Positions 33,143 to 44,100 of a DNA stretch of 60,000 nt are shown one piece after another. The notes beneath the pieces were generated by a model. The model saw only the letters and a list, made by a program, of their open reading frames with translations. It searched no databases and was not told the origin of the DNA. Every line of letters begins with the position of its first letter. The first letter of the stretch is position 1. The DNA comes from Mesostigma viride (lineage: Eukaryota; Streptophyta; Mesostigmatophyceae; Mesostigmatales; Mesostigmataceae), in assembly GCA_009746045.1 (NCBI GenBank), contig RPFO01000041.1, forward strand, positions 4,990,420 through 5,050,419. The letters run 5' to 3'. The position numbers and the translations under genes are program-made.

Positions 33143-35448
33143 ATGTCAGAGCCTACCCCTCCGGCTGAGAGCTCGCTGCCGTCCCCGCCCCCACCGGACC
33201 CTGAGCTGTATTTCGAGGCCCTTCCGGGCCGCTGGGTGTCGCGATCAAGTTACCCGGGTGGCGTTGTGCAGCCGGCCCTTCAGGCCCAACATGCGGGCTT
33301 AGTCAGGGCGGCCCTCTTCGGGGTCACGTGGTATGGTCCTTCCCCTGATGAGCCGCACCAGCTTGTCCTGCACGGGTTCGACGATGCCGGACACTGTTTG
33401 TTGGGGTGTGGTTCCAGCTGTCCCGCCTTGGGACAGATAGATGCGGTTCTCCGGTGCTGCCGTGTGTTCTCCTACCTCTCTACCCCTGTGGGCCGTACCT
33501 GCCTACGGGAGGTGTTCCCTTGGCTTCCGGCTGAGGGTGATGCTGAGGTAGATGAGAACCCCTGCGACCTTTTACGGGCCGTAGAATTCATGGAGATAGC
33601 TGATCAGTCGGCGGACTAGCGGTTAGTGGTCCTGCCCCTTCGGGCGCCCCAGCCGAGGTACATTATACTCCAGATTATTCTGCCTCGAGCGCTGCGTCCG
33701 CCTCCTCGGCGTCTGTTCCTCCCTCTCCGGTCCCGTCGTCCCCTCGGTCGACCCGGGTGTTGCAGTAGAGCCTACCCCTTCGGGTTTGCCTGATCCTCTT
33801 TCGGCGACGGTCTCGGCTATGCAGGCTCAGATCCAGTCCCTGACCACGGCGTTCGGGGCCTTCCTGGCGGCCCAAGCGCAGACTCCGGCCACGCCAGGTG
33901 GGGTGTCTGTGGTGTCCGCGCCCCCTACCCCTTCGGTTGCTTCGGCACCTGTGGTTTCGCCGGCGCCCCCTACCCCTTCGGTTGCTGCGGCTCCGACACC
34001 TCCGGTTGCCTCCGTGCCTGCGGCCGACGTTCCCGCGCCTCGGCGCGAGTCTTCAGCCCCTTCGGCTGTGCCCGCCGTCGCCCCTCTGGGCCGTCCGCTG
34101 CGCCCTCACAGCCAGTTCGTGGTTTCTTCAGCGACACGGGCGATCATCCCAGGCTTTGGGAGGGTGGTCCCCCGCAGAGGATCCCGGTGCCCGACTGGAG
34201 CTTGGATGGTAACCAATCTTATGCCGGGCTGCCTGTCCCTACGGGCCCTATCTTCAATATGTGGCCTGAGGGTGCACCGGCAACGGAGACCGGCGCGCCT
34301 GCGTCGATGGCGGGTCCGTCACGGCCCTCTCTGGCTTCGGGTCCGGCGCGACCTCCTGTTTTACCAGTGCCCCTGCGTCGGTGTCGGCTCCTGCCCCTGC
34401 GTCGGCCCCTGCTTCGGTCCCTGCTCCTTCGGCCTCGCGGTCTTTGGCCGCGGTTGTTCGGTCCACCGGTCAGGATCCTCGCGTCACCCGCGCTGCCGAT
34501 TCCCTCCGGGAGTTGTCCCAGGGTGATCGGGACAGGGCCCCTTCTGTGGTGCATGCGACGCCGGAGTCGCGCGACACGCCCATTCCTGGGTATGGTATGT
34601 CCGCACTCGCCTGCCGACAGTGTGACCTGCCGCGCGCCTCTGCTGAGCTTGCCATCTCCCCATGTCCTACGGGTTCTCCCAGGTGTGTCGGGCGCCTCGG
34701 GATCGTGGCCTACCCATTGAGACTGATCGGCCTCCTTCGACATGGTTATTTTAGCTGATCCGGTGTTCGAGGGTGAGATCCTGGTCCGGCGCGTTCTGTA
34801 TCGCTGGGCTAGGCGCCACAACGACTTGGACACCTACGGTGGGTTCCAGTGGGCTTACCCTCCCCTCTGGGCATTATGGCTTCGGATGCCCTTACAGTAG
34901 AGTTTCCTGCGGTGCCGGGTGCGGCGTACACTACGGTCCTCCAGCCCATCCTTGAGTGGGATGCCCGTCGCCCGGCGCCTATCCCGGGCCAGGGTCTAGA
35001 CTCCCGCGGTCACCCTCCTCCTCGGGCCAGCGACTACCTAGAGACATTCGGGTCGCGACAGTGTGTTCGTCGGTGGCGCTCCCGCGAGGTTCGGCACATC
35101 CGGTTGTGGCCGTCCAACGTGGAGCCCCTGGTGGACCTGTTCTTCCCGACGGGTATGCGCCCTCGGATCCGGTACCATCGCCTCCTCCTGCGGGCCCTTT
35201 GCCTGATCGCGGTAGAGCCTTTCCTTCGCCTCTTTGCCTGTGGCTTTCTGGACTGGGCCCGTGGCCAGGTCGTCCTCACGCAGCATAGGTATTACTGGGC
35301 CTTCCTGGGCCTCTTTCCTGACGGCGTGTGGGCCGATGTTTTCCTCACTGTAGATAGGCATGACAATGTCGAGGATGTGGCCCACTACCAGGCCTACCTG
35401 GAGGTCCTGCTGGCCTCTCGTGGCACTTATCAGACGGATGGCCACTAG
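33143..35448 (+). pseudogene. ORF3 of Gypsy-1, unknown protein between pol and the 3' LTR
   Basis: The ORF starts at ATG 33143 (MSEPTPPAESSLP). The N-terminal domain (to 33616) includes LYFEALPGRWVSRSSYPGG, LHGFDDAGHCLLGCGSSC and VFPWLPAEGDAEVDENPCDL. A TAG at 33617 and frame changes follow. The Pro/Ala/Ser linker has a coiled-coil-like start (ATVSAMQAQIQSLTTAFGAF), and the C-terminal domain reads in frame again to the stop at 35446 (LETFGSRQCVRRWRSREVRH, FLRLFACGFLDWARGQVVL). The N and C domains are strongly conserved with Gypsy-2, which suggests past selection. No family, signal peptide or membrane anchor is recognised, so its role is unknown. Confidence 0.7.
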
Positions 35449-35822
35449 ATAGAGGGCCTTAGGCCCGACCTGAGGGTGTTGTCCCTCCGGTATGTAGAGT
35501 CGCCCTCATATTCTGGCCAGTTGGTTGGCTGTTCTTGGTCCTTAGCGCTGATGTGTTTACTCTGTGTGTCCTGCCCAGTGCCGTCCCCCCCGGCCAGGAC
35601 TCCGTTCCAGGCAGTTAGGGGAACCTCCCACCAGGCTTGGTGCTGGCTAACCCTACACCACCCGGCGTGGTGGTGGAGACCGTGTGAACTATTGGTGCTT
35701 TGTATCTGGGATGGTCTATCGATTGTGTTGGTATGTGCTGGGTGCATTAGGTTTTTCCTACCCCTTTGGTTCCCTCCTCTCTGCGTAGGGAGAGGGCTCC
35801 CTACCTTTTGTGGGGGGGGAGG
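35449..35822 (+). other. Gypsy-1 3' UTR ending in the polypurine tract
   Basis: This stretch is non-coding. The last 13 bases (about 35810-35822), a G-run ending GAGG, are the polypurine tract directly before the 3' LTR. Confidence 0.8.
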
Positions 35823-36392
35823 TGTTACGTCGCGTAACAATTCGTTGTAGTTACGGACGTAAATTAGGTCCTTGGCCTCGGTTGTTCCTAGGTTACGTGC
35901 AGTTCTAGTTTGGACATGATTGTCCCCGTAACAGTACTGTGGTATATTGGGTGCCTTTGGGCGCCGCGCCGCGTATTATATTAGTGGTCCTTATCCTTTT
36001 GTAGAATGTAGTGGACCGGCGTGCATCTGTGCACCTGCCTGTGTTTCTGTGTTTCTGCAGGCGAGGGCCAGGTCGGCCCGAGCCTGTTGGACCGTTGGTG
36101 ACCATTTATGCACGTTCCACTCCTTGTGTGGTCACTCGGCGTGTGTTAAATGAATTAACACATATAGGCTTGGGTCACGGCAGTTTAGTTGTGTTTCCTT
36201 CCTCTTTTCCTGGAGTAAACGGGTTTGATTAAATGGCCTATGGCATATTACAGTAGTACATATGTAAATGCATTGAGTCTGGTTCGTCTAGGTCGTCTTT
36301 CGCTAGGGGTGTAAATAGAAGCGGCCTCACTAGTTTAGGTAGTATCAGGACCGGTAGAGGTAGAGGTGGCGGCCGAGGCTTGCGGCGTAACA
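35823..36392 (+). repeat. 3' LTR of Gypsy-1
   Basis: This is the 570-bp partner of 25641-26211, followed by the target duplication CAAAA (36393-36397). Confidence 0.95.
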
Positions 36393-36397
36393 CAAAA

Positions 36398-37296
36398 GTG
36401 CTGGAATACAAACACGTTGCCTACCTGCACTAACGGAATGCCATACTCCATAGAAATGCCATAAACTGGGCACTTTCAGGGCTAATACCACTCTCTACAA
36501 CAGGCATGGAAGCTTGCTGAAGTATGCATGGATAAAATCGTCATATATAATGCATGGGAGGCGTATTCCGCTGCAAACAACACGCAAATACGTTGTCGTA
36601 CATAGCTCGTTCATGTCCCGCCCGGATTCCGCTGGCCGGGACCACCATATCTCACACATACCGTTGCTCTATGGGCATAGACAGCCATAGCCGCAACATG
36701 CATGCATCCTTTATGATTACCAGGTTGATGTTCCGTTCAAAGATGACCTATAAACGTGTCCGCATTCCCAGCAAATGCTGCAGCGGACATCCCGTAGCAA
36801 ACCTGGATGCTTGGGCTGGCGCAGACTGCCCGGCCATGAGGAGAAAATCGACAAATGATAGGCGATGACTCGTCTGGCACTGGCGACCAAGAAGGCAGTA
36901 TTTTCCTACCTGTATTTTCCCAATCCTAAAAATCTGGCCATGCCTGACATACAAAAATCACGCATCATCATTCTGAGCAACATTCTAAACCGTTTCTAGC
37001 CGCGAGACGCAAATTTTCCCTGATAACGGCACGTTGACAGCCATATCTCGCTACGCGCGCGCGCGAGTGAAAATTTCCCGCCAAAGTCACGTGATACTTT
37101 CTCAATGCACGTTGCATTTACCAGGCTATGGCGAATATACCCCCCAAACCTATGCATCACCGCCTTCGTCCCTAAGTGTTCCCAGACCCACCGGACAACT
37201 TCCCTCCGTCACGGGTGGCGCGGCGCTTCAGGAATTACGTGGTTTATTACGTTAAGTCAAAGTGCATGCGATCACATGCAGTTTTCGGACTAAGGG
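36398..37296. other. Right part of the piggyBac-like element, non-coding
   Basis: There is no domain-bearing frame. It contains an alternating CG run (CGCGCGCGCG) near 37055-37065 and ends in the inverted terminus CGGACTAAGGG before TTAA. Confidence 0.5.
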
Positions 37297-37733
37297 TTAA
37301 GAGGCTTTTGTCCATTCATAACAGTGACTGCACTCATGTGAGGCCTCGACCCTGGCATCGCCTTCACCGGCTCTACCACAGTGGGCGTCACAGCAACAGC
37401 ACCACTTGGGCCAGCAGGCACAGGGGAGAACACATCCACATGAAGCCTCTTACCACTGCCGTCAGCGGAGGTGTCCCTCTTACGCTTCTCCACGGCTGGT
37501 TGCCCATTTGCCACCGTTATTGCATCAGATTGCCCTGTCGCCCGCGCCTTGCGCGCCTCCTCCACCGAGTCCTCGTGTCGCCTCTTGCTGCCTGGTCGCT
37601 TTCCCCCATCGCCGTCGCTGGCAGGGATGGCCTCCCCCACCAGCTGCTCCTTGTCCTTCCGAGGCTCCTGGCTCGCCCCAGCCGGTGCCTCCATCTCGCC
37701 CTTGTCGCCGTCTCCCGGTTTGCCACGAGGCAT
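37297..37733 (-). CDS. Copia-1 gag, N-terminal part
   Basis: From ATG 37733 (MPRGKPGDGDKGEMEAP) this is a charged, Lys/Glu/Pro-rich region with basic clusters (RRHEDS, EKRKRD). It stays open into the TTAA at 37297 and, by frame, continues at 25189. It has no recognisable domain of its own. Confidence 0.65.
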
Positions 37734-37786
37734 TATATACAGTGGGATGGCAAAACAAAACAGGCGATAGACAAGGAAGAACAGGC

Positions 37787-39723
37787 TCAAGCGCTGGTGC
37801 TGCCTGAAGAGACCGCTGGTTGCTCTCCAGGTGCTGCCTCTTCTTCACGCTCCTGCGCGGTGCGTGCCACCGGTGTCCCCACTCGTGGAACTGAGCGGAC
37901 CTCTTCCGCGCTGTAAGGACCTAGCACACGGCTCACCGGCCTCCCGGCTGCTGTCTGCTCTACCGGCAGCCTGGCTGCACTGCCACGGCGATACCACTGA
38001 AGGTTCCTGACCCACCTGCTACCACCACCTCGCCGATCGTTGCAAGACCCCCGACCAATTTCAGCAAAGTCGTGTTCCGGCTCAAACGGAATGTGCAACT
38101 CTGCTCTGCGCCGAGCTGAGTACCCCTCGTTCGTGCCGTCACCCTCGTCAATCTGCTGTGACGACCTGGCTATGATGCCCGTCGGTCTGTCCACGAATTG
38201 CTCGTGGAAGTCTTCGTCGGTGACCTCCCGACCGGTGATTACCGTCACCGTTGGCCCGATCGCCCCTGGCCTGCTCTGTCCCCTCGGCGTGTCCAAGGTC
38301 GACCAGATGCCTGGCGGACGTGTGGTGATAACCCAGTGATCCGCGTGACCACGCGACTCCTGGATCAGAATGTTAACCAAATGCTCACAAGTCTGAGCAA
38401 CCACCTCGGCGGAATCCCACGGGCTATCCGCTTCGCGCGTCTGCGCGTCCCGAATTATGTGCGACGCGTCGGTCCCATCAAGTTTCGTTTAAGTGGCCAG
38501 CCGGAGCGGCTGCTTAGGTTTTAGCGGACAAGTGTTCGAAGCGCGTCATTGGTGAATTACTTGGGAACTTGGGTTTCCCCGCGAAACTCCAACCGCACGT
38601 TCAGATTTCCAAATCTCAAGTAAAGTTCGGCGCAACTTTCTGAACGGGGGCAGTTGACGAGCAGCATTCCTCCGGACGAATGAATTGCGTTCCATACTTG
38701 CGCAAAATTTTGAAAGGTAGCTTGCGTGCAGCCCTACTAAAATTTGCGCGGACGTTCAGATTTCCAAATCTCGGGTAAATTTCGGCGGAACTTTCTGAAC
38801 GGGGGTAGTTGGCGGGCAGCGTTCCTCCAGACGAATGAAATGCGTTCCATACTAGCGCAAAATTTTGAAAGGTAGCTTGCGTGCAGCCCTACTAAAATTT
38901 GCGCGAAGTGTGGGACTGAAAATTCGTAACGGAAACGTTTTGGTAGTTGCCGTCACTTCCTTTTGTGCAAACGTGTGGGAGTGAAAATTCGTAACGGAAA
39001 CTTTTTGGTAGTTGCCGTCACTTCATTTTGCGCGAGTGTTGGGCTGAAAATTCGTAACGGAAACTTTTTGGTAGTTGGCGTCACTTCCTTTGGTTCGACT
39101 GAAAATTCGCTGAAATTCGCTGAATTCGTACCGTAGCCTAATTTTTAGTACCTCGAAGTGACGGGGCACCTAAAAATTTGCCCACAAGTACACTTGGCAG
39201 CGCGCTCACTGGGAAAAATTGTACAGCCGCTCCGGCGGGCCACTTGAACGAATTGTAATGCCTCTCCCAGCGAGCTTGTCGCCACCCAGTGATTATACAA
39301 CCTGGTTCCACCTAAGCAGATGGCCACCAGCTGGCCCAGCGTCTCTCGCGCTAAGTCAAGCGCCTGGATGGTCACGTGCCCGCCCTGGTACGCAACTTCT
39401 AAACTGTAGATCAACGAAGCTATCTCGTCTCGTATGGCAACGAGACGCTCCGTGCACACTCTCCCTGTTTCTCCTGGCGACGTCGTCGCCCGGATCCTCA
39501 TCACCACCGGGTCGTTCGCCAACGGCCCTGCTGCGTTCCCAAACACAGCCACCCAACCGCCCTCCGCAAGGCCCCGCGCAACGTAGGCCGCCTGCACGAA
39601 GGTGGAAGCGTTGGATTGATGAGTATAGGGATAGAAAGCGTTCTCGCGCGCCGGCAACTCTGGTGCTGCTTCGCGCCTGGGAGAAGACGACTCAGGTGTC
39701 TCAACCTGAGCCTCGGCCGACAT
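37787..39723 (-). pseudogene. ORF A of Copia-1: unknown protein between the 5' LTR and gag, split by element X2
   Basis: From ATG 39723 (MSAEAQVETPESSS) the first part runs to 39261 (FVQAAYVARGLAEGGWVAV, LARETLGQLVAICLGGTRL). The 785-bp element X2 follows, then 38475-37787 (AEVVAQTCEHLVNILIQESR, HADHWVITTRPPGIWS) to a stop. Total coding is about 380 residues. I recognise no family. It occupies the place of an accessory ORF upstream of gag, which Copia elements do not usually have. Continuity across X2 is inferred; I could not verify phase because no target duplication is visible. Confidence 0.5.
38476..39260. mobile_element. 785-bp inverted-repeat element, copy X2
   Basis: This is the reverse complement of X1 (23424-24208), the same length and nearly identical, with the same internal tandem units. 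Ends are CATCAAGTTTCGTTTAAGTGG and its counterpart CATTACAATTCGTTCAAG in inverted orientation. No clear target duplication is visible. It interrupts ORF A. Confidence 0.8.
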
Positions 39724-39753
39724 GAAACCACGCAACAGGAATGCAATAATACG

Positions 39754-40405
39754 AGTTAAGAACCACGCCAGAGCTGTGAGCTCCTGGTCTTTCACGCGCA
39801 CAACGGGATGAGCCAAAGTTGCAAGGCAGCAACCTTTTAACCCGTGCACCAAGCCACGACCACGGTGAGCGTTTCCACGTCCAATGTGGGAGCCTCGGTT
39901 CGTGCTTGCCAAGATAGCTGGTCATCCCCATGACCAAGCTATATCCTTTGCGTTGTTCCTCGTTCCCATCGGCGTGACGAGGCACGTGCAGGCGTGCAAG
40001 CAAATCCTCAACGTCCACTGGCATCAGTGCAGAGCCAGGACGAACTGGATTTGCCTAGACTCTGCAACCTAGGAAGTACAGGACCTGTCACAAGCCTGCA
40101 AGGCCTAGTATCCTTGCAGTCCTGTGCCAGCTCCAGTATTCCACCAGTCACAGGCTGCTGCTCCTCTGCATGGCCTACGTGGACCACAGTCACGTGATAG
40201 TCAGGCTAAGCCTGTGCAGGCACGGCCTGCCACGTGTCCTGTCCACTATACCAGAGGACTGCACCCTAGTCGGCCACGGACGGCTTAGGACTTCGGGACC
40301 TCATATCTTTCTCGTCCCTTGTCTGTTTCAGGCGGTCAGCACGGCGTTGGAAAGGTCTTTCCAAACTGCATCCATTTAGCATATTGGTTGCCCAAAATGC
40401 TAACT
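39754..40405 (-). repeat. 5' LTR of Copia-1
   Basis: This 652-bp LTR is the partner of 13926-14572. The target duplication GTAGG follows at 40406-40410. No tRNA primer-binding site starting TGG is seen directly after the LTR on the minus strand. Confidence 0.9.
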
Positions 40406-41031
40406 GTAGGCTCCACCGACACGCGCTGGGTCGACCGTGGTGAAGACGGGACAGGGGAAGGCGCCGACACGGAGGAGGAGGACGCTGCAACTGAGGCCGA
40501 ATACTCCGGCGTATACTGCGTCTCTACCGGTGCATCCACAGGGGAAGGATCGCCATGTGCTAACATCCCCGCCGACTGATCCGCAAGCTCCATAAATTCA
40601 ACCGCCCGCAGGAGGTCGCAGGGGTGTTCATCTACCTCGGCTTCGCCCTCGACAGGAAGCCAAGGGAAAACCTCCCGGAGGCAGGAGCGGCCCACAGGGG
40701 TAGACAGATATGAGAAAATCCTAGGGCACTGAAGAATGGCGTCTATTTGCCCCAAGGCAGGGCAGCGGGACCCACACTCCAAAAGACAGTGCCCAGCGTC
40801 ATCAAACCCATGAACAACCAGCTGCTGCGGTTCATTGGGGTCTGGCCCGAACCAAGAGACCCCAAAGAGGGCGGCCCGGACCAAGGCCGCATGATTGGCC
40901 TGAAGGGCAGGATGAAATAGGCCACCCGGATAACTGGAACGGGAAACCCACCGGCCCGGAAGGGCCTCATAGTAGAACTCTGGATCAGGGGTAGGCGGCA
41001 AGGTCTCCGTCGGAGGGGTAGGTTCCGCCAT
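40406..41031 (-). pseudogene. ORF3 of Gypsy-2, N-terminal part
   Basis: From ATG 41031 (MAEPTPPTE) this is open to the Copia-1 insertion. Conserved blocks with Gypsy-1 are YEALPGRWVSRSSYPGG, VHGFDDAGHCLLECGS and LREVFPWLPVEGEAEVDE. Where Gypsy-1 has a stop, this copy stays open, followed by a Ser/Pro-rich linker. It continues by frame at 13925. Confidence 0.75.
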
Positions 41032-41107
41032 GATGGCTGCGGAGGGGAGGGGACAACCAACCACCCATCGACAGCAGACATAGTATAAGAGAGGGGCAGG
41101 TCGACAG

Positions 41108-44100
41108 CTAGAGCTGGTGCAGGGTTTTGTAGTCCTGCAACAGGCGGCTACAACCATCTAACTCACTCTCCGTGTACCATACTTTATCTACCTCGCTACG
41201 AGCATACATCCACTTCACCTTATACTGGCGTTGAGTACCGCGGCCCCTTTTTATGTCCCTATGGGCCACGATACTCTCTACCTCGTCTTCTACCTCACCA
41301 GTATCAGGATTATGCTCTAAAGGGGCAGGGGCTAAGTCTCTACCAGCGAACGTGCTTTGGTGATAAAGCTTCAGCTGGCTTCTATGGAAGGTGCGCGAAT
41401 GGGTCTGCCAAGAGGTAGGGATATCTATCTCATACAAGAAATTACCTACTCTAGACAACACACGGAAGGGTCCTAAGAAGGCGGGCCTAAGTTTCACTTT
41501 AAGTTCAGCTTCGAACTTGTGAGCAAATCGGCCAACACGGGGGCCTTCTACTAAGACTAAATCTCCTATATCTATCTCAGGTGCTCTTCTATCTAATGAG
41601 GCGCGCAACCTAGCAAGGTACTTGGCCTGAGCCCTATGGTACCCTGCAATAGCGTTGTCGTGTGCATGCTTCATCTTATCTAATAACGCCTGCACACCTT
41701 CTACGGTATCCCGGGACACATCATCCTTGTCCCTTAAAGGACTGGCTAAGAGAGAGGTAGGGGTAAGAGGTTGTCTACCAGTATCTAGGAAGAAAGGCGT
41801 ATAACCATGCGCAGCCTGAGGGCAATTGTTAAGGGAAAACTCTACCAGACATAGATAATCCTCCCAATCACTCCCAGAACCATTCACATAGTGCCGCAGA
41901 GCTTCTTCCACTACCCTATTAAGACGTTCTACTAAATGAGAAGAGGAGGAGTACCGAAGGTGACCTTGGTACCGATAGCAGCGAAAAACTGCTGCCAAAA
42001 ATCAGAAGTGAATAACTTATCTTTGTCAGAAATAAACTGCCTACTCAACCCATGATATCTATAAACATTATTGAGGTATAGGCGTGCACAATTGCGTGCG
42101 GAGAGCTCCAAGGGACAAGGCACGAGATGGCACATACGCGTAAAGCGATCTACAGACACAAGGATCTGAGCATTACCCTTATCATTCTTACTAAAAGGTC
42201 CTACAAAATCCATCATAAGGGAATCCCACGGCATGATGGGGTCAGGAAGGGTCCTAGGCTCTGCTATCTGTCCTACATTGTTAGGTTTCATCTCCTGACA
42301 AGATTGGCAGGTCCTAACATACTCATCTACATCCTTTAAGAGAGAAGGCCAGTAGTAAGAACGGGCTACTAGATCCCGTACCCGTTTACCACCCTGGTGA
42401 GCAGCTAAATCATGCAACTCAAAGAGCAAGGAAGAGCGACAGATAGGAGGGACATACAGGCGCCATTGAGGGGGAGAATCTGTTATCTGCACATATAAAA
42501 ACCCACCTACAAATTTACAGGGGTGTTTGCCTAACTGCTGGGGATGGGAGGCAATGGCAGCTAAAGCTTCCGGCTCAGTGGCCGTAAATCTACTAATAAG
42601 GCGTTCAAGATCAGAGGTAGGCATCGCTACAGAAGTATCCATAACAGGTTTAAAGAGGTCTCCTACCGCCTTGCCAAAGAGAAGGGGAGGTCCTAGAGGG
42701 ACTATATTATCATAGGACTTTCCTGACCTAGTCGCTATATGGCTAAGCGGTATAGAAATTTTATTTTTCCCCTCCCCCCCCACAGAGACCACAGGAAGGG
42801 CCTCACACGGGAGAGAGAGTCCTACGTGAGAAAGGAGATCATCATGCGAACAGCAGTATGAAAGAGGTAGGCATATAAGATTCATCATCCGGTAGCTCAC
42901 CATAAGGGGTTACACCAATAGTGGTAGGAACTAGAGTAGTATTGAGAACATCTAAGTCCTCGAAAAAGGAGTAATCTGCGCGACGGGAGAGTGCATCAGG
43001 TACTATGTTATCTACACCTTTAACATACTGAAGTTTAAAAGGGGAAAACTGTGCTAAAAACTCCATCCAGCGCGCTTGACGAGGGGTAAGGTTGGGTTGG
43101 GAGAGCAGATGGGTAAGGGGACGATGGTCCGTTTGTATAACTAATCTATAAGGATCTATCTCACAGGGTTCATTCAGACAAACATCAAATTGGGCACCTT
43201 TAAGAAAGTGCTGCCACGTGTGGCAACAATACACCACAGCTAAAAGTTCCTGCTGGTGTACGGGATAGTTACGCTCCGCGGGGAGCATTGTCCTAGAGAT
43301 ATACTCAATTGGCTGTAAGCCCTGACCCTGATCCTGGAGAAGGACGCCCCCTATAGCTACCTTACTAGCGCCTGTAGCTACCACAAAGGGTTTGGTAGTA
43401 TCGGGTAGGATGAGTACAGGAGGAGAGAGGAGTAGGGATTTTAAACACTGAAAAGCAGACTGACAATCACTACTCCAGATAAAGGGGATATCTTTCTTTA
43501 ATAAATGATTGATAGGGGCTGCTATAGTTGCGAAACGAGGGATGAAACGCCTATAGTAAGAGCCAATCCCTAGGAAACTACGTACACCTTTAACGTCGGT
43601 AGGGGTAGGCCAATCCTGAATTGACTTAGTTTTATCCGGGTCGGTAGCGACACCGGCATCTGACAAAACATGTCCTAAAAATGGTACACTCCTACCGGAA
43701 CGAACTTTAGCACGGCGAGCCCACAAGGAATTTTCAGACATTATTTCTAAGACTTTCTTTAAATCACGTAGGTGCGTTTCAAAATCAGGGGAGTAAATAA
43801 GGATGTCATCTAAGTAAGCCTGAGCACAAGAACGATCGTGCTCAGCTAAAGAAACAGAGGAGAAGGAAGGATCCTTTAAATCAGAGGACACTTGGGGAAG
43901 GTGAGAATTACCCATAACAGGTCTAAGCACTTCATTCATCAACATTTGAAAAGAGGCAGGAGAGTTACAGAGTCCCATAGCCGCTACTCTAAACTGATAA
44001 TGACCAAAAGGGGTAGCAAAGGCGGTTTTGTGGCAATCCTCGGGCGCTATACGCAGTTGCCAAAAACCATCCGCACAATCCAGTACAGTGAAACAGGTAG

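Larger units (their letters stand above)
25641..36392 (+). mobile_element. Gypsy-1: chromodomain Ty3/Gypsy retrotransposon, 10.75 kb, structurally complete
   Basis: LTRs lie at 25641-26211 and 35823-36392, flanked by CAAAA at 25636-25640 and 36393-36397. The order is LTR, leader, ORF0, gag, pol, ORF3, polypurine tract, LTR. The LTRs differ at only a few positions by eye. Coding frames carry single-base losses relative to Gypsy-2 at about 31183 (end of RNase H) and about 32925 (start of the chromodomain), plus a stop in ORF3 at 33617, so this copy is not autonomous as written. Confidence 0.95.
25190..37296. mobile_element. piggyBac-like TTAA element, about 1.35 kb of its own, split by Gypsy-1
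   Basis: TTAA lies at 25186-25189 and 37297-37300. Termini are inverted: CCCATAGTCCG on the left and CGGACTAAGGG on the right. Ends in CCC with TTAA duplication fit the piggyBac superfamily. The element sits inside Copia-1 gag: the frame upstream (37733-37297) and downstream (25189 onward) is the same when it is discounted. Its own sequence is 25190-25635 and 36398-37296, without a transposase frame. Gypsy-1 is inserted within it. Confidence 0.8.
13926..40405 (-). mobile_element. Copia-1: Ty1/Copia retrotransposon, 26.5 kb including nested insertions
   Basis: LTRs at 13926-14572 and 39754-40405 are flanked by the 5-bp duplication GTAGG (13921-13925 and 40406-40410), placing the element inside ORF3 of Gypsy-2. 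Termini are AGTTA..TAACT rather than the usual TG..CA. On the minus strand the order is 5' LTR, ORF A, gag with CCHC, integrase, protease-like domain, RT, RNase H, polypurine tract, 3' LTR. Six insertion events are nested inside. The two LTRs differ by about one substitution and two short indels in the parts I compared, so insertion was recent. Confidence 0.88.

Noticed and set aside
33143-35448. Envelope gene in the Gypsy elements
   Set aside because: The position fits, but I see no signal peptide, transmembrane helix or fusion-like segment, so it is reported only as ORF3 of unknown function.
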